NCBI GenBank assembly: GCA_035485475.1
Contig: DATHOA010000085.1
Location: 1 to 34,580, forward strand
DNA: 34,580 bases
Source of the DNA: DAIDKA01 sp035485475
GTDB lineage: Bacteria > Pseudomonadota > Gammaproteobacteria > Steroidobacterales > Steroidobacteraceae
Direction: 5' to 3'
The number at the start of each line of letters is the position of its first letter. Within the stretch, counting starts at the first letter, position 1. Below, piece by piece: positions 25,685 to 34,325 of the stretch. The translations under genes and the position numbers were made by a program. The notes beneath the pieces are model-generated. The model made no database searches and was not told the DNA's origin. It saw only the letters and a list, made by a program, of their open reading frames with translations.

Positions 25685-26728
25685 ATGTTCACTGCAGCAA
25701 TCCAATCGGCTATGGCGACGCTTCTGGTGTGCGGCCTCCTTGCGACAGCGGCGCGGGCTGACGCGCTGCTGGTACTGGAGAAGGACACGCAGACGCTGGC
25801 CATCGTTGACCCAACCAGTCTTGCCGTACTCGCCCGCCTACCCGCCGGCCCGGATCCGCATGAAGTGGTGGCCTCCAGCGATGGCTCCCGAGCCTACATC
25901 TCGAACTATGGCGGCGAGGGCAGCGCGCTCAACATCCTCTCCCGCATCGATCTGACCACGCGTCAACCCCTCGTACCCATAAGCCTCGGGGCGCTGCATT
26001 CGGCCCACGGCCTGGATTTCATCGACGGCAAGCTCTACTTCACGGCCGAAACCAGCAAGGTGATCGGACGCTACGATCCGGCGAGCGGCGCCATTGACTG
26101 GGTCCTGGGAACCGGTCAGGACCGCACTCACATGATCCGGGTCGCACCGGATCTGAAGCACATCTACACGACCAACGTGCGCTCCAACTCCGTGTCAATC
26201 CTGGAGAGCAGCACGCGCCCCGGGTTCGGGCCGTCTGTGGTGACGCAGTGGAATGAGACCGTGATCCCTGCCGGACGTGGCGCCGAGGGCTTCGATCTCT
26301 CACCGGACGGCCGTGAGCTGTGGACTGCGAATGCGCAGGACGGCACGGTGACCGTGATCGACCTGGAGCGCAAGCAGGCGATCGCGACGTTTCCCATTCC
26401 GGTGCAGGGTGCCAATCGCCTGAAATTCACGCCCGACGGCCAACACGTGCTGATCTCCGGGCTCGGACGATTCGGCGCACCGCAGGCGGAGCACGTCAAC
26501 CTGGTAGTCATCGAAGTCGCTTCGCGCAAGACGGTCCGATCCTTGGATCTGGGCGGCGGGGCGGCCGGCATACTCATCGTGCCCGGGATATCAAGGGCCT
26601 TCGTGGCCGTCAGCGGGGGCGGCAAAGTGGCCGTAATTGATCTGCACACCTTCGCCCTGACCGGGCAGATCTCGCCCATGGGGCAACCCGACGGCTTGGC
26701 CTGGGTTCATCCGGGGCCGAAGAACTGA
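25685..26728 (+). CDS. Secreted YVTN-type beta-propeller protein
   Basis: A 347-aa protein with a signal peptide (1-26, ending ARA|DA). Repeats of about 40-45 residues hold the pattern of YVTN/SMP-30-like propeller blades: LEKDTQTLAIVDP, SSDGSRAYISNYG, DLKHIYTTNVRSNSV, LSPDGRELWTANAQDGTVTVIDL and FTPDGQHVLISG. Seven blades are plausible. Such proteins bind ligands or act as lactonases, but no catalytic residues can be assigned. The gene ends just before the terminator at 26737-26773. Confidence 0.85.
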   Translation: MFTAAIQSAMATLLVCGLLATAARADALLVLEKDTQTLAIVDPTSLAVLARLPAGPDPHEVVASSDGSRAYISNYGGEGSALNILSRIDLTTRQPLVPISLGALHSAHGLDFIDGKLYFTAETSKVIGRYDPASGAIDWVLGTGQDRTHMIRVAPDLKHIYTTNVRSNSVSILESSTRPGFGPSVVTQWNETVIPAGRGAEGFDLSPDGRELWTANAQDGTVTVIDLERKQAIATFPIPVQGANRLKFTPDGQHVLISGLGRFGAPQAEHVNLVVIEVASRKTVRSLDLGGGAAGILIVPGISRAFVAVSGGGKVAVIDLHTFALTGQISPMGQPDGLAWVHPGPKN

Positions 26729-26736
26729 TGCGAAGC

Positions 26737-26773
26737 AAAAGGCCTGCACGAAATCGCTGATTCCGTGCAGGCC
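26737..26773 (-). terminator. Intrinsic terminator of the heptad-repeat gene, possibly bidirectional
   Basis: GGCCTGCACG (26741-26750) and CGTGCAGGCC (26764-26773) form a perfect 10-bp stem. After one mismatch, AATC and GATT extend it to leave a GCT loop. On the minus strand the stem is followed by TTTT (26737-26740), as expected of a rho-independent terminator for the gene ending at 26805. The plus strand has only a weak T-run but the hairpin may also stop the propeller transcript. Confidence 0.8.
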
Positions 26774-26804
26774 ATTACTGCTCACTCGAACGTGTCGCGC
26801 GGCA

Positions 26805-28094
26805 TCACCAGATCCAGTGATACCACGATTTCTGCGTCAGCTGATCCTTCTGCGCTTCCTTGTGATTGTTGGCCGTGTTATTGGCCAGTGTACTGGCGGT
26901 CAGACGAGTGTTGGTCTTGACCGTTGCCGTCGCGGGCTTGGGCTCATTTCGCGCCACATGCTGCGCCGGAACCGGGTTGCCCTTGCGCATGTCCTGTCCA
27001 TCACTGCGCAAGTCGTGATGGTCAGCGCGCAGGTCACTGCGATCCTGAGCCATATCACGCCGATCCGTCTGCACGTTGCGATTGTCCTGACGGATGTTGT
27101 TGGCGTCGGTGCGGATGGCGCTGCGATCCTGGGAAATATCCTTGTTATCCGCGCGAATATTGCGCTGGTCAGTCGCCACATTATTGGCGTCCGTTCGCAT
27201 GGCGCTGTGGTCCTGGCGAATGTCCTGCTTGTCGGTACGAATGTCCGAGCGTGCCTGACCGATCGCGCTTTGCTCGTTCACTCCCGCGCGCTGCTCGGCA
27301 TAGTCTTGCCGCAGATCGCCCCGCTCGGCGTGCAGGTTGGCCTGATCCTGAGCGATGTCGGCCCGATCCGTCCGGATATCGGCGCGGTTCTGATTGATGC
27401 TGGATTGATTGGCAGCGATATTCGCCCGATCCTGGCTGATATCAGTACGGTCGGTACGGATATCGGCCCGATTCTGGGCGGCATTGCTTTCATTCGCACT
27501 CACGTTCGCCCGGTCCTGGGCGACATTTTCGCGATCCGTCCGAATGTCAGCACGGTTCTCGGCCAAACTGCGCTGATCGGCCCGCGCATCGCCTCGGAGC
27601 GTCTGCTCATCGTGGCCAACTTGACCCCTATCGGTCGCGCGGTCGCTCCTGTCGGTCGCCAGATCCTGACGATCTGTTCGGATATCGGTGCGCTCCTGCT
27701 TGATGGCGTTCTGTTCGTTGGCGCCGCTTTGCTGCTGGCGGTAGTCCTGATGCAATGTGTGCTCATCAGAGCGCAGGTTGGCGCGATCCTGCGCAATATC
27801 CTTGCTGTCCGTGCGGGCATCCGCCTGCTCTTGCTGCAGATTGGACTGAGCGGCGCCGGGACTGGGGCCGGCCTGGCCGGCGGCGGGCGGCGCTGTCTTC
27901 GCCGCACCAGGGCTTGCCTGGCCTACGGCCGGAGCCGGCTGCGAGGCGCTGGGGCCCACCGTGCCGATGGCCGGTGCACTGGACTGCGGCTGGGGCTGTG
28001 GCAGTGGCTGTGGCTGCGTCTGGGCATAAGCGCCCGACAAGGCCGTACCGAGGATTGATCCCACGGCAAGTGTGATTAGCCTAGTTCGTTTCAT
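26805..28094 (-). CDS. Secreted Arg/Asp heptad-repeat protein, function unknown
   Basis: A 429-aa protein from the ATG at 28094 behind GGAGG; the signal peptide is 1-24 (ending AYAQ). Residues 25-92 are Pro/Gln/Ala-rich. Residues 94-370 consist almost only of seven-residue units of the form R-x-D-I-x-x-D (RADIRTD, RTDISQD, RANIAAN, RADIAQD), about 40 in all. With one hydrophobic residue per heptad it is unlike a normal coiled coil; a long charged solvent-exposed helix is likely. A Lys/Asn tail ends in aromatic WYHWIW. Similar RDxRxDRxD-rich hypothetical proteins are known in Proteobacteria, but I know no function. It follows the DUF2242-like gene by 76 bases, possibly as an operon. Confidence 0.8.
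   Translation of the reverse strand: MKRTRLITLAVGSILGTALSGAYAQTQPQPLPQPQPQSSAPAIGTVGPSASQPAPAVGQASPGAAKTAPPAAGQAGPSPGAAQSNLQQEQADARTDSKDIAQDRANLRSDEHTLHQDYRQQQSGANEQNAIKQERTDIRTDRQDLATDRSDRATDRGQVGHDEQTLRGDARADQRSLAENRADIRTDRENVAQDRANVSANESNAAQNRADIRTDRTDISQDRANIAANQSSINQNRADIRTDRADIAQDQANLHAERGDLRQDYAEQRAGVNEQSAIGQARSDIRTDKQDIRQDHSAMRTDANNVATDQRNIRADNKDISQDRSAIRTDANNIRQDNRNVQTDRRDMAQDRSDLRADHHDLRSDGQDMRKGNPVPAQHVARNEPKPATATVKTNTRLTASTLANNTANNHKEAQKDQLTQKSWYHWIW
26985..27815 (-). repeat. Tandem heptad (21-bp) repeat array inside the coding region
   Basis: The stretch encoding residues 94-370 repeats with a 21-base period on the coding strand, varying around codons for R-x-D-I-x-x-D. Neighbouring units differ at several codons, so the repeat is old or selected at protein level rather than a recent slippage tract. 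The reverse strand also carries a long open frame here, a by-product of the periodicity. Confidence 0.75.
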
Positions 28095-28170
28095 AGAACC
28101 TCCTTCCATCACTCGAGAGAAGTTGACCGTCACCCTGCGGGTCCGCGGGTCGCGACGGTAGCCGTGCGCG

Positions 28171-28779
28171 CTATTGATGCGCGGCCGGCGGTGGGGTCGA
28201 CTGCGAGGACTCGCTCAGTGGTGCCGCGTGTATGACGGCCGGCACCGCTGCCTGCGAGAGCTTCTCCTGGTCCACGAAGGTCTGGACCAAGCCGAAGAAC
28301 TGACCGTAGAAATCCGGATCGATGATCGTTTCACGTCTGACGGTTCCCAGTACCTTCGCGGAACCGGACGGTAGGGTTAAGGTCGCGGGCCCCACGCCCA
28401 TGCTGGTCGACTGCTGCATCTTCTGCAGCTGATTCTGCTCGCGCGTCGCCGTCACGAACACGATACTGGTACCGTTTCGGTTGTCGGCGCAGGTGGTCTG
28501 CAACCGCGTGGTGATGTTCTCCTTCGGAGTGGGCTGCTGATCCCGTGATCCGGTCATCACGCCGGAGTCGTTCGGACGATCGAGCATATAGCCCTGACTG
28601 AGCAGTGCCCGTTTGACACTCCAGCACACGGCGTCTCCGGACCCGGTGAAGTTGCGGCTGAATGGGGCATCCGCCGTGAACTGTCGTGGCGGTGGCCGGT
28701 GGGCACACCCGACCAGCAGCGCGGCCGCAACCGCACCCGCACCGGCAAGCTTAAGGGCTGTTGATTTTTGACAGCGCAT
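28171..28779 (-). CDS. DUF2242-like lipoprotein
   Basis: A 202-aa protein from the ATG at 28779, set by GGAGG 5 bases upstream; the frame is open to 28911 without support. Residues 1-25 form a lipoprotein signal ending in LLVGC, with Cys about 25. The body matches my memory of the DUF2242 family: GSGDAVCWSVKRALLSQGYML near 47-67, then GVMTGSRDQQPTPKENITTRLQTTC. A C-terminal PQT/Ser-rich tail follows. No function is known. It lies in the outer envelope and is followed by the heptad-repeat gene on the same strand. Confidence 0.8.
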   Translation of the reverse strand: MRCQKSTALKLAGAGAVAAALLVGCAHRPPPRQFTADAPFSRNFTGSGDAVCWSVKRALLSQGYMLDRPNDSGVMTGSRDQQPTPKENITTRLQTTCADNRNGTSIVFVTATREQNQLQKMQQSTSMGVGPATLTLPSGSAKVLGTVRRETIIDPDFYGQFFGLVQTFVDQEKLSQAAVPAVIHAAPLSESSQSTPPPAAHQ

Positions 28780-28950
28780 CGCAACCTCCGCCTTGACCGA
28801 ATGTTCGGCCGTACGGTCAGTATGACTTTGCGAGGTCGCGGCACTGTCGTCGCCAGCCCCAATGCCGGCGCAAGAACTCTCCCAGATGACCTGTAGGGTC
28901 GGGACTACCAATCGCCAGCGTGGGCGCGCCTGTAGTTCGTTAAGACAACT

Positions 28951-31900
28951 TCAAAATTTGGCGCGGAAGCCGACCTTCCACGTCATACCGAAGGTGTCGA
29001 AGTAAACCGGATTCGTTGGGTACCCATTTCCTCCCGGCGCCACCGGCGGACTTTTGTTGAGCAGATTGTCGATCGTGGCGAACACCGTGAAGTGCGAGCC
29101 CAGATCGTAGGACCCCGACAGGTTCAGATAGGTCGCAGACGCAACCGAATTATTGTTGATGCTGTTCGGGTTGGTCGTTGCATAGCCGGGGTCACCCGGT
29201 GCAATCGGTGCGCCACCAAACGCCGTGATCGCCTCATACGTTCCCGAACCGATGTACCGGACCTGCAATGTCGTGGACAGCGGCCCGTTGTCGTAAGACA
29301 TGAAGAAATTCGACTGCCAGCGTGGTGAGGTGTTGAAGCCGCCGAATGCCGCCGTCGGACCTGACTGGCCCGCATAGTCAACCGGTGTCGCGCCCAGTCC
29401 GGCATCGATCGTCATGTTGTAAAGCAACGAAGTCAGCAGCCGGAACTTGAGGTTGCCGTTCAGATGATTGTTGACTTCGGGCAGCGGCAGCAGGTAGCTG
29501 GTTTCGAAGTCCACGCCCCGGGTTTCGAAACTGCCCAGGTTCACCGCCGTGTTGTTGATAATGATGGTCCCGGAGGCCGTATTACCGGCGAACCCCCCCG
29601 GATTTGCGAAGGTGATGCGATCACAGAACGCGCTCTGACCTGCATTACACAGGTTGACGATGTTCTGCACGCCCAGGCCAAACGGCGGCCCCGTGATGGG
29701 ATCGTTGAGGACGATCCGATACCAGTCGGCGGAGAACTGGAACCGCTCGAGGGGACCGGACTTCGGCGCGAATACAATGCCGACCGTAGTGGTATCGGCC
29801 TTTTCGGGTACCAGATTGATGTTGCCGCCGGTGAGGGGGGTGACTATCTGACTTTGATTGGTCGCGGGATTGGTGATCGTGCCGAACGGTCCGCCGGCTG
29901 TCACGGCGTAGGACTCATACAATTCGCGAAATCCCGCCGCGCGCACGTCGCGCGAACGCGTGCCCCGCAACCGCAACCAGTCGGTCAAATCCCAAATGGA
30001 GCTGAGCTTCCAGCTGGGGATCATATGCGAGACCGCCTCGCCGTCAGTCGGGGAACCGGCCGTCTCGTTCTCGTTCTCGTTTTTGGTCTCGCGTACCGCC
30101 CCATCAAACTCCAGATACTTGGCGAGCGGCAGATCCTTCAGCACCGGTACGTTGACCTCTCCGTAGCCTTCCTCCACGGAGATCTTCCCCGCGTAGTCGA
30201 GGCCGTAGCTGAGAAAATATTCGTCATAAAAAGGCTGATCCTGGAGATCGTGGGTGACCTCGGCAGTATCCTGGCGCACCTCCGCACCGAACGAGGCCTT
30301 CACCGGACCTGCGCCGAAGCCGCTGAACAGCTCTCCGCCCACATTGCCCGACACCACTTCCTGCTTGAGCGTGGAGTACTCGACCAGCTTGCGGAAGGCG
30401 TACGCCAGCGCCGCCGGGCTGGCATTGCCACTGCCGAAGAGATTCAGCGGCACGCAACCCGCGGCCGCGGCAGCGTAGGCGGCTGGATAGTAAGTCGGAT
30501 CGGTGGCCCGGCATACCACCGGGTTGCTCGTGCTCACCGGAAGGGCCGGATTCTGCGGGACGGCGTCCAGCGCATACTGCAGGAAAGTGCCCACCACGTT
30601 GTTGAACAAAGCCTGGTCGTTCTTGTTCTGGCCCCACTCGAAGTACGTATCCCAGGTCCAGGTCGGGGAGATCGTGCCCTTCAACCCGCCGGTGAGTCGC
30701 ACGACATCATTGTTGGTCTGGTTGCGGGCCGGATCGATGGCATTCATGTTGTAGCCCAACAGCGCGCCACCGATTGAGTTCCCGCAGGGAAATGTAGCCG
30801 GAGCGCACAATGGGGGCGGGATCGGTCCGGAGGGTATCAGCGCATTCGCACCACCGGGCTTGAACTGGGCCGGCAGGTAGGCGTTGTCAGGCGCAATGTA
30901 GCTGCTCAGCGGCACGAAGGCGCCAGCGCCGACCTCCAGTGCAATCGGGCCAATGGCGCCATTGGCAACGGGATTCACTGCCTCACTCTTCGCGTAAGAG
31001 ACCTGCAGGAAGGAACTCACATTGTCGTTGATCTTGAAATCCAGGTCCGCGAGACCCGTGTAGCGCTTGACCGCCGGTCGTAGTGTGGTGCCGTCATAGG
31101 CGCCCACGCCGGTGGCGCCGGCGCCCTGACTGAACCCGAAGACGCCCGCGCCATCCGGATAGAGGCCGGGATTGAAGGGTGAGGCCGCGGTACCTGCGGA
31201 ATTGAAATTATACTGCGGTCCGGTGGGAATGCAGATGCCCAGGGGCACTTGGCAAGGGGTCAGCACACCGGTCTGACTCTGGTTGGCGAGCGTCGCATTG
31301 GGCCCAATGATGTAATGAGGCAGTCCATTGGGCGGAATGGCAGGACCGGGGCCTGCCGGAGCCCCGTCATACAAGGTGTTCGTGAACAGGCCGGCGCCCT
31401 GCCTGCACCAATCGCGCACCTGCGAGCAGATGCCGATGTCCTCCTGGTTCTGGTACTCACCGCCCACGATGAAGTGTGCGCGGCCATCCCCCAGGTCGCT
31501 GCCATAAGCTACGGAAAAATGCGGGGCACCGCCGTCGCCGTACTTGGTTTCGCCATAGTCCGCCTGGCCTTTGAACCCTTCGAGTTTTTTGTCGAGAATG
31601 ATGTTGACCACGCCCGCCACGGCATCAGACCCGTACACGGCGGATGCACCACCCGTGACCACCTCAGTCCTGGCCACCAGCATCGACGGGATCAGCGTCA
31701 CGTCCACGCCACCGCCGGTGGCCGTCGGCACCACGCGCTCCGTATCGATCAGGGTCAGGGTGCGGGTTCCGAAAAAGGGATTCAGGCCGCGCAGGTTGGC
31801 GAGTTGCGCGCCCACGTTGAAGTTCCCCAGACCCACATTGCCGGCGGAGAAGAAGTTCGAGTTTTGTGGCAGCTCGGCCAGCACATCGCCGACATTGACC

Positions 31901-32151
31901 AGGCCGAGACTTTCAATGTCCTTGGCATCCAGCACCGTAACCGGATTCGGTGTCGTGAAGGTCGAACGCGCGACCCGCGAACCCGTGACCACGACCTCCT
32001 CCAGCGCAGCGTCCTTAGGCGCCTGCGGCGCATCCTGTGCCAGGGTGATCCGCGGCATGCTCAGCGCCGCAGCCAAGGCCGCAGTGCACAAGCACGCCTG
32101 CAGCAATCCCTTCAGACCCAAACCACGAATCCCTGACCGATGAATAGTCAT
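28951..32151 (-). CDS. TonB-dependent outer-membrane receptor
   Basis: A 1066-aa receptor with a signal peptide (1-39, ending LAQD) and a TonB-box region EEVVVTGSRV near 51-60. A plug domain (about 65-190) contains GGASAVYGSDAVAGVVNIIL, and the beta-barrel ends in aromatic KVGFRAKF as expected for outer-membrane insertion. Two long Cys-containing loops (GICSQVRDWC near 240; NLCNAGQSAFC in the barrel) suggest disulfide-stabilised extracellular loops. It imports a large substrate, such as a siderophore, glycan or other compound, with TonB energy; no co-located transporter reveals which. It is transcribed away from the fimbrial operon, with a long gene-free spacer upstream. Confidence 0.95.
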   Translation of the reverse strand: MTIHRSGIRGLGLKGLLQACLCTAALAAALSMPRITLAQDAPQAPKDAALEEVVVTGSRVARSTFTTPNPVTVLDAKDIESLGLVNVGDVLAELPQNSNFFSAGNVGLGNFNVGAQLANLRGLNPFFGTRTLTLIDTERVVPTATGGGVDVTLIPSMLVARTEVVTGGASAVYGSDAVAGVVNIILDKKLEGFKGQADYGETKYGDGGAPHFSVAYGSDLGDGRAHFIVGGEYQNQEDIGICSQVRDWCRQGAGLFTNTLYDGAPAGPGPAIPPNGLPHYIIGPNATLANQSQTGVLTPCQVPLGICIPTGPQYNFNSAGTAASPFNPGLYPDGAGVFGFSQGAGATGVGAYDGTTLRPAVKRYTGLADLDFKINDNVSSFLQVSYAKSEAVNPVANGAIGPIALEVGAGAFVPLSSYIAPDNAYLPAQFKPGGANALIPSGPIPPPLCAPATFPCGNSIGGALLGYNMNAIDPARNQTNNDVVRLTGGLKGTISPTWTWDTYFEWGQNKNDQALFNNVVGTFLQYALDAVPQNPALPVSTSNPVVCRATDPTYYPAAYAAAAAGCVPLNLFGSGNASPAALAYAFRKLVEYSTLKQEVVSGNVGGELFSGFGAGPVKASFGAEVRQDTAEVTHDLQDQPFYDEYFLSYGLDYAGKISVEEGYGEVNVPVLKDLPLAKYLEFDGAVRETKNENENETAGSPTDGEAVSHMIPSWKLSSIWDLTDWLRLRGTRSRDVRAAGFRELYESYAVTAGGPFGTITNPATNQSQIVTPLTGGNINLVPEKADTTTVGIVFAPKSGPLERFQFSADWYRIVLNDPITGPPFGLGVQNIVNLCNAGQSAFCDRITFANPGGFAGNTASGTIIINNTAVNLGSFETRGVDFETSYLLPLPEVNNHLNGNLKFRLLTSLLYNMTIDAGLGATPVDYAGQSGPTAAFGGFNTSPRWQSNFFMSYDNGPLSTTLQVRYIGSGTYEAITAFGGAPIAPGDPGYATTNPNSINNNSVASATYLNLSGSYDLGSHFTVFATIDNLLNKSPPVAPGGNGYPTNPVYFDTFGMTWKVGFRAKF

Positions 32152-32797
32152 GGTGCCCCCCCAATATTCTTAGTAGTCAGTCAAAGCGGACCTGCAAGGC
32201 AGAATAGTCGTAGTTTCCAACATTTCGCAATGGCGGTAATGACTCCGGGACGTTGACAATTCAACGAATATCCGCAGACCGTAGACTCGGAGGCCGGATG
32301 ACCAAGGTGCGGACATCAAGCTCCATTACTCTGCCGCACCGCAGCAGCCCCGATGAACACAATGTTGCAGCGCACTGCGGCCGACCGATTTGCTGCGCTT
32401 CACCAACCTGCTCGCTTTGTCGATCCATCCCAGTGCCCGACTCAGTCGGCGCGAGCGGACTGTGCTGACAGCAATCGCTTCATTTGCTGCAACTACTTCT
32501 GTTTGATCGGGCCAACATGTTGAAAATACTAATGGCGCACACAGTTGCCTCGTGTATTTGTGCGCTATCACCCGCTTTATGCAATACCGCTCCGCCAAAC
32601 TGCTTGCAACACGGCAAGTCGATTGACACTGACGTCATTCGGTGAGGCCAACCGGTCTGGATCATTTGGCTTTCAAATGAACGTTGAGACTTGAATCACA
32701 CATTGAGAGGGCGCCCTTGCGTCCTCAACTGAGCGGTGATTGAGCCGATACGGATGATGGTCACACCGCAGGCTAGTTTTTTATTTTGGAGGATCGC
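32152..32797. other. 646-bp gene-free spacer between receptor and fimbrial operon
   Basis: No convincing gene is seen: the short open frames here have no ribosome-binding site and no recognisable protein. It must hold the promoters of both divergent units. Small palindromes occur (ATTTG with CAAAT at 32664-32678; GGGCGCCC at 32710-32717), and two TTGACA boxes (near 32252 and 32624) lack a matching -10. A poly-T stretch (around 32777-32785) lies just before the fimbrial ribosome-binding site. Its length suggests complex regulation of the fimbriae or an unannotated small RNA. Confidence 0.5.
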
Positions 32798-33418
32798 ATG
32801 GATATTCGGATTAAACGAGCGCTGGCCGCTGCCGGCATCGCGACAGCGATGGCACTGCCGCTGTCGACTCAGGCTTCGGATGGAACGATCACATTTACCG
32901 GCGCCGTCACGGCAAGCACCTGCACGCTTCAAGTCAATGGTGCGGGCACTGGCAACGGGGCCGTGACACTGCCCACCGTGGATACTTCCGCTCTTACCAA
33001 TGCGGCGGCACCCACGAAGACCGCGGCTGGAACCTTCTTCAGCGTCGGCCTGACCAACTGCACCGCAGCGACGGATCTGCTGCCAGGGCCCACCGCGCCT
33101 ACTCACGTGGCCATCTATTTTGAAGCAGGCCCGAATGTTGACGTGCAGACGGGTGGTCTCATCAACAGCGGCACCAGCAATGTCGAGGTAAACCTCTACA
33201 ACGCTTCGAATGCAACCGTGGTGACCACTCAGATCAAGCCCGGCACAAGCACCAATACGACGTCATATGCGACGCCGCTCACCCTGACCTCGTACACGTC
33301 GACTACCGGAGCTCTGCAGTGGTTCTATGCCGGATATTCGACGGCTGCCAATGGTGGCAACGCGGCATCTGCCGGTTCCGTAAGCACTTCGGTCACCTAC
33401 TCGCTGGTCTACAACTAA
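32798..33418 (+). CDS. Type 1 fimbrial major subunit (FimA-like)
   Basis: A 206-aa pilin from the ATG at 32798, set by GGAGG at 32788-32792; an in-frame TTG at 32786 would be an alternative. Signal peptide 1-26 ends TQA|SDG. The mature part begins with the typical TITFTGAVTASTCTL strand, with Cys42 and Cys88 placed as in FimA-type subunits (donor-strand fold), and ends in the YSLVYN terminal strand. It is the main pilus subunit, exported and assembled by the chaperone and usher encoded downstream. Confidence 0.9.
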   Translation: MDIRIKRALAAAGIATAMALPLSTQASDGTITFTGAVTASTCTLQVNGAGTGNGAVTLPTVDTSALTNAAAPTKTAAGTFFSVGLTNCTAATDLLPGPTAPTHVAIYFEAGPNVDVQTGGLINSGTSNVEVNLYNASNATVVTTQIKPGTSTNTTSYATPLTLTSYTSTTGALQWFYAGYSTAANGGNAASAGSVSTSVTYSLVYN

Positions 33419-33431
33419 CGATTGCCGACAG

Positions 33432-33471
33432 GATCGGAAGGTGGGTGATGACCGCAGCTCCCCTTCCGATC
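33432..33471 (+). other. Intercistronic hairpin after the pilin gene
   Basis: GATCGGAAGG (33432-33441) and CCTTCCGATC (33462-33471) are a perfect 10-bp stem with a 20-base loop, 14 bases after the pilin stop. There is no T-run, so it is not a simple terminator. It probably stabilises the pilin mRNA or lowers transcription into the chaperone gene, as stem-loops after pilin genes do in other fimbrial operons. Confidence 0.65.
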
Positions 33472-33479
33472 AACTGGGC

Positions 33480-33499
33480 GCGGCCGCCGTGGCGGCCGC
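33480..33499 (+). other. Second GC-rich hairpin before the chaperone gene
   Basis: GCGGCCGCC (33480-33488) and GGCGGCCGC (33491-33499) are perfect 9-bp arms around GT; in practice the stem is shorter with a six-base loop. With the first hairpin it makes a double-stem spacer between pilin and chaperone, without a T-run. Confidence 0.55.
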
Positions 33500-33527
33500 T
33501 GCGCTCAGCGTCCGAACTTGAAGAATC

Positions 33528-34310
33528 ATGATGTGGAAACGCCTGGCAATGTTTGGATTACGCGGAAATCGGATCATTCCGCTGGCATTTGCCGCAATCA
33601 CACTCTTCACGGCGGCGCCCTATGCAGCCGCGGGCGTCGTCGTCGATGGCACCCGCGTCGTATATCCGGCGGCCAAACGCGAAGTGACCATCAATATCCA
33701 TAACCCCGGCGAAAAGCCATCGCTGGTGCAGGCCTGGCTCGATGCGGGAGATTCGCATGCGAAACCGGGTGAATCAAAAGTCCCCTTCGTCCTGACGCCA
33801 CCATTGTTCCGGCTCGATCCGACCAAGGTTCAAAGTCTGCGTCTGGTCTACACCCAGGATCCTCTGCCTGAGGATCGTGAGTCGTTATTCTGGCTGAATG
33901 TGCTCGATATTCCGCCGCGTGCGGCCGCCAACTCGGAGCAGCCCAACCAGCTGGAGCTGGCCTTCAAACACCGGATGAAGGTGTTCTTCAGGCCGGCCGG
34001 GCTGGCCGGCTCCGCTGCCGATGCGCCGGCGCGTCTGACCTGGAAGATGCTGTCCAAGGATGGCAAGCTGGTCGGAATCGAGGCGAGCAACCCCACCGCG
34101 TATCATGTCTCGCTCATCCAGGTCACTGCGACGGCCAGCGGCCATCCCGTCGTCGCCAAGGCGGAGATGGTCGACCCTTTCGCCTCCCGTCGTTTTGATG
34201 TGGCCGATCCCGTCGCCGCCCCCAGTGGTTCTGTCCCGCTCGAATACTGGTTCGTCAACGACTATGGCGGCAACGTAAAAGCCACGGCTTCTGCGTCGGC
34301 GGCGCCCTAA
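33528..34310 (+). CDS. PapD/FimC-type fimbrial chaperone
   Basis: A 260-aa periplasmic chaperone. The signal peptide ends near 35 (AAA|GVVVDG). The two immunoglobulin domains show the hallmark GTRVVYPAAKREVT start (Arg43), the ESLFWLNVLDIPP strand at 118-130, and FKHRMKVFFRP near 147-156 with the conserved Lys. These Arg and Lys residues anchor the C-terminus of pilin subunits. It carries subunits to the usher. The start has only a weak site (GAAG) and it lies after two hairpins, so expression is probably lower than that of the pilin. Confidence 0.95.
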   Translation: MMWKRLAMFGLRGNRIIPLAFAAITLFTAAPYAAAGVVVDGTRVVYPAAKREVTINIHNPGEKPSLVQAWLDAGDSHAKPGESKVPFVLTPPLFRLDPTKVQSLRLVYTQDPLPEDRESLFWLNVLDIPPRAAANSEQPNQLELAFKHRMKVFFRPAGLAGSAADAPARLTWKMLSKDGKLVGIEASNPTAYHVSLIQVTATASGHPVVAKAEMVDPFASRRFDVADPVAAPSGSVPLEYWFVNDYGGNVKATASASAAP

Positions 34311-34325
34311 TCCGAATGATGCCCC

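Noticed and set aside
26985..27815. CRISPR-like regularly spaced repeat
   Set aside because: The 21-base periodicity is in phase with a coding frame and there are no conserved repeats separated by unique spacers.
26817..28058. A 413-codon open frame on the plus strand across the heptad-repeat gene
   Set aside because: It is the reverse complement of a 21-base periodic array, which keeps all frames open. The minus frame has a signal peptide, a good ribosome-binding site and a terminator.
29464..30777. A 437-codon plus-strand open frame over the TonB-dependent receptor
   Set aside because: Shadow of the receptor gene with no start signal or family match.
32326..32598. A 90-codon minus-strand frame in the long spacer
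   Set aside because: No ribosome-binding site, odd composition and no recognisable protein.
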